A stretch of 64,000 nucleotides of DNA from the NCBI RefSeq assembly GCF_042434745.1, contig NZ_JBHLSS010000009.1, one strand, 5' to 3'. Under the pieces are notes generated by a model. The model searched no databases. It saw only the letters and a list, made by a program, of their open reading frames with translations, and had not been told where the DNA came from. The position numbers were made by a program, and so were the translations under genes. Shown here one piece after another: positions 8,892-16,574 of this stretch. The stretch comes from Azotobacter paspali. Lineage in GTDB: Bacteria; Pseudomonadota; Gammaproteobacteria; Pseudomonadales; Pseudomonadaceae. Positions within the stretch are counted from its first letter, which is position 1. The number at the start of each line of letters is the position of its first letter.

Positions 8892-9332
8892 TTATTCGGT
8901 TTTTTTCAGACGCACCGCTAGCACGTCGCAGGGCGCGCCGTGCAGCAGATCGTTGGCCGTGGAGCCGAGCAGCAGGGCGAGGCCGTGGCGGCCGTGGCTG
9001 CCGACCACGATCAGGTCGCATTTCTTCTCCAGCGCGAGCTGGTGGATTTCCTGGCGCGGCTGTCCGAAAAGGATGTGCTGCCGCTCGGGCTGCAGTTCGG
9101 GGTACTGGCCGGCGAAGGCGGCGACCCGCTCGCGCGCCTGGTCGAGCTGCTGCTGCTGCAGGGTCGACAAATCCATCGGCACGTCTCCGCCGAAGGCCAT
9201 GGCCATCGGCTCGACGACATGCACCAGCGACAGTTGGGCCTGGAAGTGCTTGGCCAGATCGATTGCGCGGCAGATGACCGGATGGCATTCGTCGGTGAGA
9301 TCGACGGCGGTCATGATGTGTTGGTAAGGCAT
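8892..9332 (-). CDS. Universal stress protein, UspA family
   Basis: A 146-residue single-domain Usp protein. It starts MPYQHIMTAVDLTDECHPVI, and the nucleotide-binding loop GSHGRHGLALLLGSTANDLL occurs near residues 110-130, followed by CDVLAVRL at the end. The G-x2-G-x9-G(S/T) pattern of ATP-binding Usp members is present. Such proteins are induced by growth arrest and oxidative or energy stress. The gene appears intact although the DNA on its promoter side is decayed. Confidence 0.9.
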   Translation of the reverse strand: MPYQHIMTAVDLTDECHPVICRAIDLAKHFQAQLSLVHVVEPMAMAFGGDVPMDLSTLQQQQLDQARERVAAFAGQYPELQPERQHILFGQPRQEIHQLALEKKCDLIVVGSHGRHGLALLLGSTANDLLHGAPCDVLAVRLKKTE

Positions 9333-9425
9333 GGTCGTGTCCTGTGCGGTGAGTCTCTATCAAGTATGACGTGCCAGGACGAACAGGGAAGCCTTCGTCG
9401 GTATTGACTCGCGGTTCCTTGAGCC

Positions 9426-9929
9426 ATGACCGGCAACACCCTGTGGCTGATCCTGGCGGCGCTGGCCGCCCATCGTGCTGGGCAGCCTCTACGAAAGCCT
9501 GATCCACCCGCTGACCATCCTTTCCACGTGGCCTCGGCCGGGGTCGGTGCCCTGTTGCTGCCGATCGCCACCGGCACGCAACTGACGGTGACCGCGCTGA
9601 TCGGCATCGTCAAGAAGAACGCCATCATGCTGATCGACTTCGCCCTGCTGGCCGAACGCAACCAGGGCCTGGCGCCGCGCGAAGCCATACTGCTGGCTTG
9701 CCGGATGCGTTTTCGGCCGATCATGATGACTACCCTGGCGGCCTTCTTCGGCGCCCTGCCGATGGTGCTGGAGAGCGGCGGCGACGCCGACCTGCAGCGC
9801 CCGCTGGGGTTGACCATCTGCGGCGGGCTGGCGCTCTACACCACGCCGGTGGTCTACCTCTACCTCGACCGTTTCGGCCACAGCATCGCCCGTTTCTGGC
9901 ACGTACTTGTCCGCCGTCTGCCTGCCCTA
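9426..9929 (+). pseudogene. Remnant of RND efflux pump gene (MuxC/MdtC type), C-terminal part
   Basis: Residual similarity to the last transmembrane region of MdtB/MdtC/MuxC-class RND drug pumps. TLWLILAALAA is followed in a second frame by VLGSLYESLIHPLTILST. A third stretch then gives SAGVGALLLPIATGT, ALIGIVKKNAIMLIDFALLA, FRPIMMTTLAA and YTTPVVYLYLDRF. At least two frameshifts (about 9470 and 9530) are present. In-frame losses include the helix segment normally between LIGI and LIGIVKKN, and the residues between GGL and LYTTP. The N-terminal ~850 residues are missing. The gene is non-functional. An outer-membrane-factor remnant follows, matching the muxABC-opmB gene order. Confidence 0.85.
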
Positions 9930-9941
9930 TGAGATTCGCCA

Positions 9942-10606
9942 TTCGACGCGCTGCTGGTCCAGGTGGAGGTCTCCAACCAGAACGTGGCGCAGTATCTGGC
10001 CCAGTAGGCCTAGGCGCTGACCCCGACTGGGCAGTCGCGGGCGGATCTCTTCCCCTCCCTGCACGGTGGCGCCGGCATAACCCGCAGCGGCTCGGGCAGC
10101 GGCACCTACCTGATCTCCAGCACGGGCTTCTTCACCGCCAGCGCTACGGGCGGCAGCGAAGGCGTCACCCAGAGCAGTAGCCGCAGAGTGTCGGGCATCA
10201 GCGACAACTACTCCGCGCAGCTCAGCCTAAGCTGGGAGCTGGACCTGTGGAGCAAGCTGCGTCGCACCCTGGAAGAGGACCGCGCCAGCGCCGCCGAACT
10301 GGCCGACGCCACCCTGAGCGCGCAGTCCAGCCTGGCGCAGAACTATTTCCAGCTCCGCGTGCTGGACAAGCGCATCAAGCTCTACGACATCAACATCCGT
10401 TCCTATGAACGCTACCTGCGGGTGATGCGCGACCAGTACGAACAAGGTCAGACCTCGCGGGCCACCCTGGCCCAGGCGGAAACCCAATTGGAGTCGGCGC
10501 GCGCCTCGTCCCTGAACCCGCGCTGGCAGCGTGCCCAGTACGAGCACGCCATCGCCATCCTGATCGGCAAGGCGCCTGCGGGCTTCTCTCTGCCGGTGGC
10601 ACGCTT
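9942..10606 (+). pseudogene. Remnant of outer-membrane efflux factor (OpmB/NodT type)
   Basis: One frame reads DALLVQVEVSNQNVAQYLAQ, then two TAG codons (10005-10007, 10011-10013). It continues with DLFPSLHGGAGITRSGSG, SLSWELDLWSKLRRTLEED, AQNYFQLRVLDKRIKLY and YEQGQTSRATLAQAETQLES, a typical TolC/OprM-family hairpin segment. Similarity stops near 10606, before the C-terminal half, and the start is also absent. As an outer-membrane channel gene beside an RND pump remnant it is almost certainly the relic of the same tripartite efflux operon. Part of it stays open as a 243-codon frame (10188-10919), but this cannot encode a working channel. Confidence 0.85.
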
Positions 10607-10820
10607 CAAACAGCGGATTCCCGAAACCTCCAATCGCGTCGTGCCTAGAATAATCTTTTGCGCGTTGCCCGTGATAAACCGGCGTCCGGTATCCGACGCA
10701 CAGGGTCGCGGCCTCGCGTCCGGGACCTGTGTGGCACCGAACAGATCGAATCGCTCACTGTCCAGCGCTACCGTCTTCGACGCTGTGCTCATTGCTCTTG
10801 GCCTTCAGGAAGGTATGACC

Positions 10821-10910
10821 CATTTTACCTGGTGGGGCTTTCGCGACAGCCTCTTTAGGGCGGGGAAGGATAGCGCGGACGGCGTAGCCGTCCCTTCATC
10901 AGGTAAAATG
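10821..10910. repeat. Nested inverted repeat just upstream of tnpB 5' fragment
   Basis: CATTTTACCTG (10821-10831) recurs as its exact reverse complement CAGGTAAAATG (10900-10910). The match extends three more bases with one mismatch. Inside lies a second hairpin, GGACGGC-GTA-GCCGTCC (10877-10893). The right arm ends 5 bases before the tnpB ATG. It could be the subterminal secondary structure of an IS200/IS605-type left end, or an RNA structure masking the tnpB ribosome site. Confidence 0.6.
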
Positions 10911-10915
10911 CCGGC

Positions 10916-11095
10916 ATGAAACAGACCAAGACCCTGCAAGTTCGCGTTCGAGACAAGCATGCCCCGCTGCTGCGCCAGATGGCCCGCGGCGTCAACTTCG
11001 TCTGGAATTACCTGAACGAACCGAGCCAGCGCTCGATTCGCGAGCGCGGGGTCTTTCTGTCCGCCTATGACATGCACCCCTACATTTCGTCATGA
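10916..11095 (+). pseudogene. 5' fragment of IS605-type tnpB (RNA-guided endonuclease)
   Basis: A 59-codon frame starting MKQTKTLQVRVRDKHAPLLR and continuing to FVWNYLNEPSQRSIRERG, the N-terminus of OrfB/TnpB proteins of the IS200/IS605 group. Coding similarity breaks after YDMHP and the frame stops at 11093-11095. The RuvC nuclease body is missing here; a C-terminal tnpB piece lies 1.2 kb downstream. No tnpA transposase is visible. Confidence 0.85.
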
Positions 11096-11241
11096 GTCCA
11101 TCCAACCTCCTTCGGGCAAGAGCGTGGACGAGGGAAGCGGTCAACGGATGGCGGCGGGAAAACGGGAATGGATTCGTTTGGTTTTAGCAGGGAAGGTACG
11201 GCCCGTGGCCGGCGACGCTTCCTATCGATGTCGGATAATTC

Positions 11242-11739
11242 ATGACGGCGATGAACCCGATGAATACCTGGAACAGACGGATGCTCTGCTGCGTCCTGGC
11301 TGGCCTGCTCACGGCCTGCTCATCGGCGGGGCCGGGAGAGGGACAGCAGGGCGGCGCGGCCCGGACCCAGCAATCCGGGCAGCCGAAGCCGGCCGTGGAT
11401 GCCGGCGGGGCCGAGATGTTGCCGGTGGTTTCCTGGCGCCTGTCGCCCGGTCCGATCGAAAGCCGCGCGATCGAGGCGCCGGGCATGCGGCCGGTGTTTC
11501 TGGTCGGCGACGACAATCTGTCGAGGAGCTGGTTGCGGGCGAAGCGGGACCGGCTGCGGCGCTTGAATGCGCTCGGCCTGGTGGTGAACGTCGCTTCGTC
11601 GGCGGGTCTCGCGGAGTTGCGCGGGCTGGCGGAGGGACTGTCGCTGATCCCGGTGTCCGGCGACGATCTGGCGGCCTTGCTGGGGTTCGCCCACTACCCG
11701 GTGCTGGTCACTTCCACCTATATCGAGCAATGGCCTTGA
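11242..11739 (+). CDS. Integrating conjugative element protein, PFL_4695-like lipoprotein
   Basis: A 165-residue protein with a lipoprotein signal peptide: MLCCVLAGLLTACSS places the lipobox LTAC about residues 23-26. The mature part has AEMLPVVSWRLSPGPIESR, EAPGMRPVFLVGDDNLSR and HYPVLVTSTYIEQ. This pattern belongs to the PFL_4695 family (TIGR03765) found in type IV secretion/transfer modules of Pseudomonas-type ICEs. The N-terminal family segment that usually precedes the mature core appears shortened. It stands alone: no neighbouring transfer genes are present, and tnpB and pobA/pobR debris surrounds it. The frame is intact, but function outside an ICE is doubtful. Confidence 0.6.
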   Translation: MTAMNPMNTWNRRMLCCVLAGLLTACSSAGPGEGQQGGAARTQQSGQPKPAVDAGGAEMLPVVSWRLSPGPIESRAIEAPGMRPVFLVGDDNLSRSWLRAKRDRLRRLNALGLVVNVASSAGLAELRGLAEGLSLIPVSGDDLAALLGFAHYPVLVTSTYIEQWP

Positions 11740-11806
11740 GCCTTGCGAGGCCCTGCCGGTGCCACGAGGCGGGGCGCTCTGCGCGGGGCAGGGCGCTTGC
11801 CAGGGA

Positions 11807-11941
11807 TCAGAGCAGCGATTTGCCGTAGCAGTTGGAGCTGTGACGTTCGAGGATCACGTTGTCGATGCCGGCCTTGTGCAGCAGTTGGCCGAGGAGCAGG
11901 CCGGACGGACCGGCGCCGATGATTGCCACTTGAGTCTTCAT
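11807..11941 (-). pseudogene. pobA: 5' stub of pobA (4-hydroxybenzoate 3-monooxygenase)
   Basis: The minus-strand frame starts MKTQVAIIGAGPSGLLLGQL and continues LHKAGIDNVILER, the exact FAD-binding N-terminus of PobA, which hydroxylates 4-hydroxybenzoate to protocatechuate. After 33 residues the sequence switches to an unrelated tail, HSSNCYGKSLL, and stops, so about 360 residues including the substrate site are gone. It faces away from the pobR remnant, as in intact pobA/pobR pairs. Confidence 0.85.
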
Positions 11942-12051
11942 TGTTTTTGTCTCTCCGGGTCGGGGCCGGCCTGCCCGTGCAGGGCCGGCTGCGCTGAAGG
12001 CCTCTGCATTTGTGTTGGGATGGATCAGGAAAGTAAGGTGATTTGGACGGT

Positions 12052-12063
12052 ATTACCGGTAAT
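12052..12063. promoter_or_regulatory. Palindrome in pobA-pobR intergenic region
   Basis: The perfect 12-base palindrome ATTACCGGTAAT sits between the divergent pobA and pobR starts. It could be a relic of an operator or of the divergent promoters. No binding protein can be assigned. Confidence 0.35.
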
Positions 12064-12108
12064 TTCGAATGATTTGTTCAGTTATCGGGCCAGAGGATAG
12101 CGCAGCCC

Positions 12109-12306
12109 ATGAGGCCGATCGCACCCGACATTCCGGTGTTCAAGCTGTACGGTGAACGGCTGGCCTAGCCGACGCCGGACCTTTTGCATTGCGAGTCGAT
12201 CCCGCAGCGCAGCAGCTTGCATCGCTGGGAGATCAGGCCGCACCGGCATGCCGACCTGTTTTAGTTGCTCTATGTCCAGGCGGGCGAGGCGCTGGTCGAG
12301 GTGGAG
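12109..12306 (+). pseudogene. pobR: 5' fragment of pobR (AraC-type activator of pobA)
   Basis: The frame begins MRPIAPDIPVFKLYGERLA, then reads PTPDLLHCESIPQRSSLH and RWEIRPHRHADLF, then LLYVQAGEALVEVE, which is the N-terminal sensor domain of AraC/XylS-family PobR. Two in-frame TAG codons interrupt it, at 12166-12168 (for a Trp) and 12262-12264 (for a Gln). After about 66 codons it passes directly, in frame, into the 3' end of tnpB. The DNA-binding domain is lost. With pobA also truncated, this locus cannot support growth on 4-hydroxybenzoate. Confidence 0.85.
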
Positions 12307-12564
12307 AACCAGCCCTCCTGCTCGTGCTGCGGGCAGGTGTGGGAGAGCCTGCCGTTGGCGGTGCGTACCTGGACGTGCCCGGACTGCCAAGCCCGGCACG
12401 ACCGGGACGGCAACGCGGCAATCAATTTGAAGCATTACGCCGTGAGTTCCACGGTGTCGGCCTGTGGAGGGGAAGGCGCTGGCCCTGGCGGCAACGCCAG
12501 AGTGAAACCGGCCCCGTCGAAGCAGGAAGTTAGCAAAAAGCTACCTATGGGTAGCTTTGGATAG
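12307..12564 (+). pseudogene. 3' fragment of IS605-type tnpB
   Basis: Encodes the TnpB C-terminus: the zinc ribbon CSCCGQVWESLPLAVRTWTC with CPDC, then ARHDRDGNAAINLKHYA (containing the last RuvC Asp), and a basic tail ending PSKQEVSKKLPMGSFG. It is fused in frame behind the pobR remnant. It may be the end of the same insertion as the 10916 fragment, later split, or a second truncated copy. No complete nuclease can be made. Confidence 0.85.
12537..12558 (+). repeat. Hairpin at the 3' end of tnpB
   Basis: The perfect 9-base stem AAAGCTACC / GGTAGCTTT with loop TATG lies over the last codons of the tnpB fragment. In IS200/IS605 elements the guide (omega) RNA scaffold and right-end hairpins lie in this position, so it may be a relic of either; a simple terminator is also possible, though no T tract follows. 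Confidence 0.45.
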
Positions 12565-12889
12565 GTCTAACAGAACGGAATGACCATCGCCCGCGGTTTG
12601 TGCCTTGCCGAACGCGGCCCTGGCTTGTTTTCGGCAGCAGCGCAAGCGGGGGAACGGATGACTCGCCTTGGAGCTTTCGCGTGCGCCACCCCTTGCCCAA
12701 AGGGGCGGGCAGGTGCTGAATGCACCCATGGCCTACCGTCGAGATTCCTCCGGCGGGCAGTATCCGAGCCGCTCCGGGTGTCGCACGACTATCCTGATGC
12801 CGGCAGCGGGCGCACGGGGCCGCAGCGGTTAGCGCGATCCGCGGCCGCTCCGACGCGGCCAGTTCAGTTTCTATTGGGAGAATCAGCCG
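12565..12889. other. Upstream region of fadB, no gene recognised
   Basis: About 325 GC-rich bases between the tnpB remnant and fadB. No convincing coding frame was found, nor an obvious PsrA-type operator. The last 20 bases hold the fadB ribosome site (TTGGGAGAA). Confidence 0.4.
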
Positions 12890-15037
12890 ATGATCTATAA
12901 AGGTAAAGCCATCAGGGTTCAGGCCCTCGGGGATGGCATCGCCGAGATGCAGTTCGACCTTGAGGGCGATTCCGTCAACAAATTCAATCGCCTCACGCTG
13001 AACGAGTTCCGCCAGGTGGTCGATGTGCTGCGGGCGGAGACTTCGCTCAAGGGTGTGTTGGTTTCCAGCGCCAAGGGCATGTTCATCGTTGGCGCCGATA
13101 TCACCGAATTCCTCGAACTGTTCCGGGCGCCCGAGGAGGAACTGCGCGGTTGGTGCCTGGAGGTCAACCGGATCTTCTCGGATTTCGAGGACCTGCCGGT
13201 GCCGACTGTGGTGGCGATCAACGGCATGGCTCTCGGTGGCGGCTTCGAGATGTGCCTGGCCTGCGACTTCCGGGTGATGGCCGAGTCGGCCAAGGTGGGG
13301 CTGCCGGAGGTCAAGTTGGGAATCAACCCCGGCTTCGGCGGCACCGTGCGCCTGCCGCGGCTGATCGGCAGCGACAATGCCATCGAGTGGATCGCCGCCG
13401 GCAAGGAGAACGGCGCCGCCGAGGCGCTCAAGGTCGGCGCGGCGGATGCCGTGGTCGCCGACGAGCGGCTGCGCGAGGCGGCCCTCGACCTGCTGAAGCG
13501 GGCCGCCGCCGGCGAACTGGACTTCCGCGCCCGCCGTCAGCCGAAGCTGGAGCCGCTCAAGCTCGGCAACATCGAGCAGATGCTGGCCTTCGAGAGCGCC
13601 AAGGCCTACGTGGCTGCCCAGGCCGGTCCGCATTACCCGGCGCCCCTGGCGGCGGTGAAGACCATCCAGAAGGCTGCCAACGCCGCGCGCGAGGCGGCGC
13701 TGGAGATCGAGGTCGGCGGCTTCGTCAAGCTGGCCGCCACCACGGTGGCGCAGAACCTGGTCGGGCTTTTCCTCAATGAGCAGGAACTCAAGCGCAAGGC
13801 CAGGAAATACGACAAGGACGCCCGCGAGGTGAAGCAGGCGGCGGTGCTCGGTGCCGGCATCATGGGCGGCGGCATCGCCTACCAGTCGGCGCTCAAGGGG
13901 ACGCCGATCCTGTTGAAAGATATCCGCGAGGAGTCCATCCGCCAAGGCCTGGCCGAAGCCGACAAGCTGCTCGCCAAGCGGGTGGAGAAGGGCCGCCTGA
14001 CGGTCGGGCAGATGGCCGAGGTGCTCAACGGCATCCGTCCGACCCTGTCCTACGGCGATTTTCTCCAGGTCGACCTGGTGGTCGAGGCGGTGGTCGAGCG
14101 GCTCGAGATCAAGCAGGCGGTGCTCGCCGAGGTGGAGGCCCAGGTGCCGGAGGAGGCGGTGATCGCCTCCAATACCTCGACTATCTCCATAAGCCGGCTG
14201 GCCGACTCGCTCAAGCGTCCGCAGCGCTTCTGCGGCATGCACTTCTTCAACCCGGTGCCGCTGATGACGCTGGTGGAGGTCATCCGGGGCCGGCAGACCG
14301 ACGAGCGGACCATCGCCACCACCGTCGCCTACGCGCGCAAGATGGGCAAGACGCCCATCGTGGTCAACGACTGTCCGGGGTTCCTGGTCAACCGCGTGCT
14401 CTTCCCGTATCTCGCCGGCTTCACTCGGCTCCTGGCCGCCGGCATCGATTTCCGGCGCGTCGACCGGGTGATGGAGGGGTTCGGCTGGCCGATGGGGCCG
14501 GCCTACCTGCTCGATGTGGTCGGTATCGACACGGCGGTGCATGCGCGCAACGTGCTTGCCGAAGGCTATCCCGAGCGGATGAAGGAGGAGGGCGATACCG
14601 CCATCGACGTGCTGCTCAAGGCCGGCCGTCTCGGCCAGAAGAGCGGCAGCGGCTTCTACGCCTACGAGCGCGACGGCGGCGCCAAGCCGAAGAAGCTGGA
14701 GGACCCGCAGGTGGCCGAACTGCTCGGTCCGCTGGTGCGCGAGACGGGCGAGCTGAACGACGAGGAGATCGTCGCGCGGCTGATGCTGCCGCTGTGCCTG
14801 GAGACGGTGCGCTGTCTAGAGGAGGGCATCGTCGAGTCGGCCGCCGAGGCGGATATGGGCCTGATCTACGGCATCGGTTTCCCGCCCTTCCGTGGTGGTG
14901 CGCTGCGCTACATCGACACCCTCGGCGTCGCCCGCTTCGTCGAACTGGCCGACCGCCACGCCGACCTGGGGCCGCTGTACCGACCGACCGAACAACTGCG
15001 CGAAATGGCCCGCCAAGGCCGTACGTTTTTTGCCTGA
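12890..15037 (+). CDS. fadB: Fatty acid oxidation complex subunit alpha FadB
   Basis: Multifunctional beta-oxidation enzyme (enoyl-CoA hydratase, 3-hydroxyacyl-CoA dehydrogenase, isomerase/epimerase) that pairs with FadA as an alpha2beta2 complex. Of 715 residues, the hydratase half shows NGMALGGGFEMCLACDFRV (about 112-130, catalytic Glu) and GLPEVKLGINPGFGGTVRLP (about 137-156, second Glu). The NAD-binding loop LGAGIMGGGIAYQSALKG lies near 320. The dehydrogenase signature CGMHFFNPVPLMTLVEVI lies near 450 with its catalytic His. The ATG at 12890 has GGGAG 10 bases ahead. fadA follows after 16 bases in the same operon. In Pseudomonas this operon is controlled by PsrA, whose gene is at 21.7 kb. 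Confidence 0.95.
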   Translation: MIYKGKAIRVQALGDGIAEMQFDLEGDSVNKFNRLTLNEFRQVVDVLRAETSLKGVLVSSAKGMFIVGADITEFLELFRAPEEELRGWCLEVNRIFSDFEDLPVPTVVAINGMALGGGFEMCLACDFRVMAESAKVGLPEVKLGINPGFGGTVRLPRLIGSDNAIEWIAAGKENGAAEALKVGAADAVVADERLREAALDLLKRAAAGELDFRARRQPKLEPLKLGNIEQMLAFESAKAYVAAQAGPHYPAPLAAVKTIQKAANAAREAALEIEVGGFVKLAATTVAQNLVGLFLNEQELKRKARKYDKDAREVKQAAVLGAGIMGGGIAYQSALKGTPILLKDIREESIRQGLAEADKLLAKRVEKGRLTVGQMAEVLNGIRPTLSYGDFLQVDLVVEAVVERLEIKQAVLAEVEAQVPEEAVIASNTSTISISRLADSLKRPQRFCGMHFFNPVPLMTLVEVIRGRQTDERTIATTVAYARKMGKTPIVVNDCPGFLVNRVLFPYLAGFTRLLAAGIDFRRVDRVMEGFGWPMGPAYLLDVVGIDTAVHARNVLAEGYPERMKEEGDTAIDVLLKAGRLGQKSGSGFYAYERDGGAKPKKLEDPQVAELLGPLVRETGELNDEEIVARLMLPLCLETVRCLEEGIVESAAEADMGLIYGIGFPPFRGGALRYIDTLGVARFVELADRHADLGPLYRPTEQLREMARQGRTFFA

Positions 15038-15053
15038 GGGAGAGAGCCAAGTC

Positions 15054-16229
15054 ATGAGTCCGAATCCGAAAGATGCCGTCATCGTCGACTTCGCCCGCAC
15101 CCCGATGGGCCGTTCCAAGGGCGGCATGCACCGCCACACCCGCGCTGAGAACCTTTCCGCGCATCTCATCACCGAGTTGCTGGCGCGCAATCCGCAGGTC
15201 AACCCGGCGGAGGTCGAGGACGTGATTTGGGGCTGCGTCAACCAGACCCTGGAGCAGGGCTGGAACATCGCGCGCATGGCCGCGCTGTTGACGCCGATCC
15301 CGCACGGCAGCGGCGCGCAGACCGTCAACCGTCTATGCGGCTCCTCGATGAGCGCGCTGCACAGCGCGGTGCAGGCGATCCAGACCGGCAACGGCGAGGT
15401 ATTCGTGGTCGGTGGCGTCGAGCACATGGGCCACCTGCCGATGACCCACGGAGTCGATCCGAACCCGAAGCTGTCCCTGCAGGTGGCCAAGGCCGCCGGG
15501 ATGATGGGGCTGACCGCCGAGATGCTGGCGATGATGCATGGCGTGACCCGCGAGCAGCAGGACGCCTTCGCCCTGCGCTCGCACCAGCGGGCGCACCGCG
15601 CCACGGTCGAGGGTCACTTCGCCGAGGAAATAATACCGATCGAAGGTTACGACGAGCACGGCCAGTTGCGGGTCTTCGAGCAGGACGAGACGATCCGCCC
15701 GGATACCACCCTGGAGGGCCTGGCCAAGCTCAAACCGGTGTTCAACCCGAAGAGCGGTACTGTCACCGCGGGCAGTTCCTCGCAGATCACCGACGGCGCT
15801 TCCTGCATGATCGTCATGTCCGGCCAGCGCGCCCGCGACCTGGGCATCCGGCCGCTGGCCGTGGTGCGCGCCATGGCGGTGGTCGGGGTTGACCCGTCGA
15901 TCATGGGCTACGGTCCGGTGCCGGCCACCCAGAAGGTGCTGGCGCGGGCCGGACTGTCGATGGCCGACATCGACTTCGTCGAGCTCAACGAAGCCTTCGC
16001 CGCCCAGGCCATCCCGGCGCTCAAGGACCTCAAGTTGCTCGACGTGCTGGACGACAAAGTCAATCTGCACGGCGGCGCCATCGCCCTGGGCCATCCCTTC
16101 GGCTGTTCGGGAGTGCGGATTTCCGGCACTCTGCTGAACATCATGCGGCAGAAGGGCGGCACCTTGGGGTTGGCGACCATGTGCATCGGTCTCGGCCAGG
16201 GCATCGCCACCGTCTTCGAGCGCGTCTGA
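15054..16229 (+). CDS. fadA: 3-ketoacyl-CoA thiolase FadA
   Basis: The beta subunit of the fatty acid oxidation complex, releasing acetyl-CoA from 3-ketoacyl-CoA. The 391-residue length is typical. The acylated Cys lies in VNRLCGSSMSALHSAV (about 91). The catalytic His lies in GGAIALGHPFGCSGVRISGT (about 349), and the final catalytic Cys in ATMCIGLGQG (about 379). The ATG at 15054 is preceded by GGGAGAGAG and matches the known start MSPNPKDAVIVD; the frame open further upstream lies inside fadB. A terminator follows. Confidence 0.95.
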   Translation: MSPNPKDAVIVDFARTPMGRSKGGMHRHTRAENLSAHLITELLARNPQVNPAEVEDVIWGCVNQTLEQGWNIARMAALLTPIPHGSGAQTVNRLCGSSMSALHSAVQAIQTGNGEVFVVGGVEHMGHLPMTHGVDPNPKLSLQVAKAAGMMGLTAEMLAMMHGVTREQQDAFALRSHQRAHRATVEGHFAEEIIPIEGYDEHGQLRVFEQDETIRPDTTLEGLAKLKPVFNPKSGTVTAGSSSQITDGASCMIVMSGQRARDLGIRPLAVVRAMAVVGVDPSIMGYGPVPATQKVLARAGLSMADIDFVELNEAFAAQAIPALKDLKLLDVLDDKVNLHGGAIALGHPFGCSGVRISGTLLNIMRQKGGTLGLATMCIGLGQGIATVFERV

Positions 16230-16245
16230 GCCCGCTCGGCCAGTG

Positions 16246-16276
16246 CGACTGGGGCCTGTGCCCCGGTCGCGTTTTT
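16246..16276 (+). terminator. Rho-independent terminator of fadBA
   Basis: The stem CGACTGGGGC / GCCCCGGTCG (one G-T wobble, loop CTGT) is followed by CGTTTTT, 17 bases after the fadA stop. Confidence 0.75.
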
Positions 16277-16313
16277 CGCGCCCCCTGGGCGTATTCCTTT
16301 CCCGGAGAGCGCC

Positions 16314-16550
16314 ATGACTGTACAACCCGGTCTCTACCGACATTACAAGGGAGCCGAATACCGCGTGCTCGGCATGGTCCGGCATTCCGAGAGCGAGGAG
16401 GAACTGGTGCTCTACCAGGCCCTGTACGGCGATTTCGGGCTCTGGGTCCGACCGCTGGCGATGTTCGCCGAAAGTGTCGAAGTTGACGGTCGCCGGATGC
16501 CGCGCTTTGCTTTGATTGGGGCGGAAACCCCGGCTTTTCCGGCTATCTAG
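16314..16550 (+). CDS. DUF1653 family protein
   Basis: A 78-residue protein carrying nearly only the DUF1653 domain: GLYRHYKGAEYRVLGMVRHS at residues 6-25, then LVLYQALYGDFGLWVRP. The family is widespread and small, with a compact beta fold; no biochemical role is established. The ATG at 16314 is preceded by GGAGAGCG. The gene lies between the fadBA terminator and the topA promoter, as in other pseudomonads. Confidence 0.8.
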   Translation: MTVQPGLYRHYKGAEYRVLGMVRHSESEEELVLYQALYGDFGLWVRPLAMFAESVEVDGRRMPRFALIGAETPAFPAI

Positions 16551-16574
16551 GCCATAAGTACGGCCGGGCTGCCC

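Noticed and set aside
10448..10792. Minus-strand frame starting MSTASKTVALDSERFDLFG
   Set aside because: Its second half is antisense to the outer-membrane-factor remnant; the first ~55 residues are unlike any family I can name, so no gene is claimed.
12545..14542. 665-codon minus-strand frame opposite fadB
   Set aside because: Antisense shadow of an unambiguous FadB coding region.
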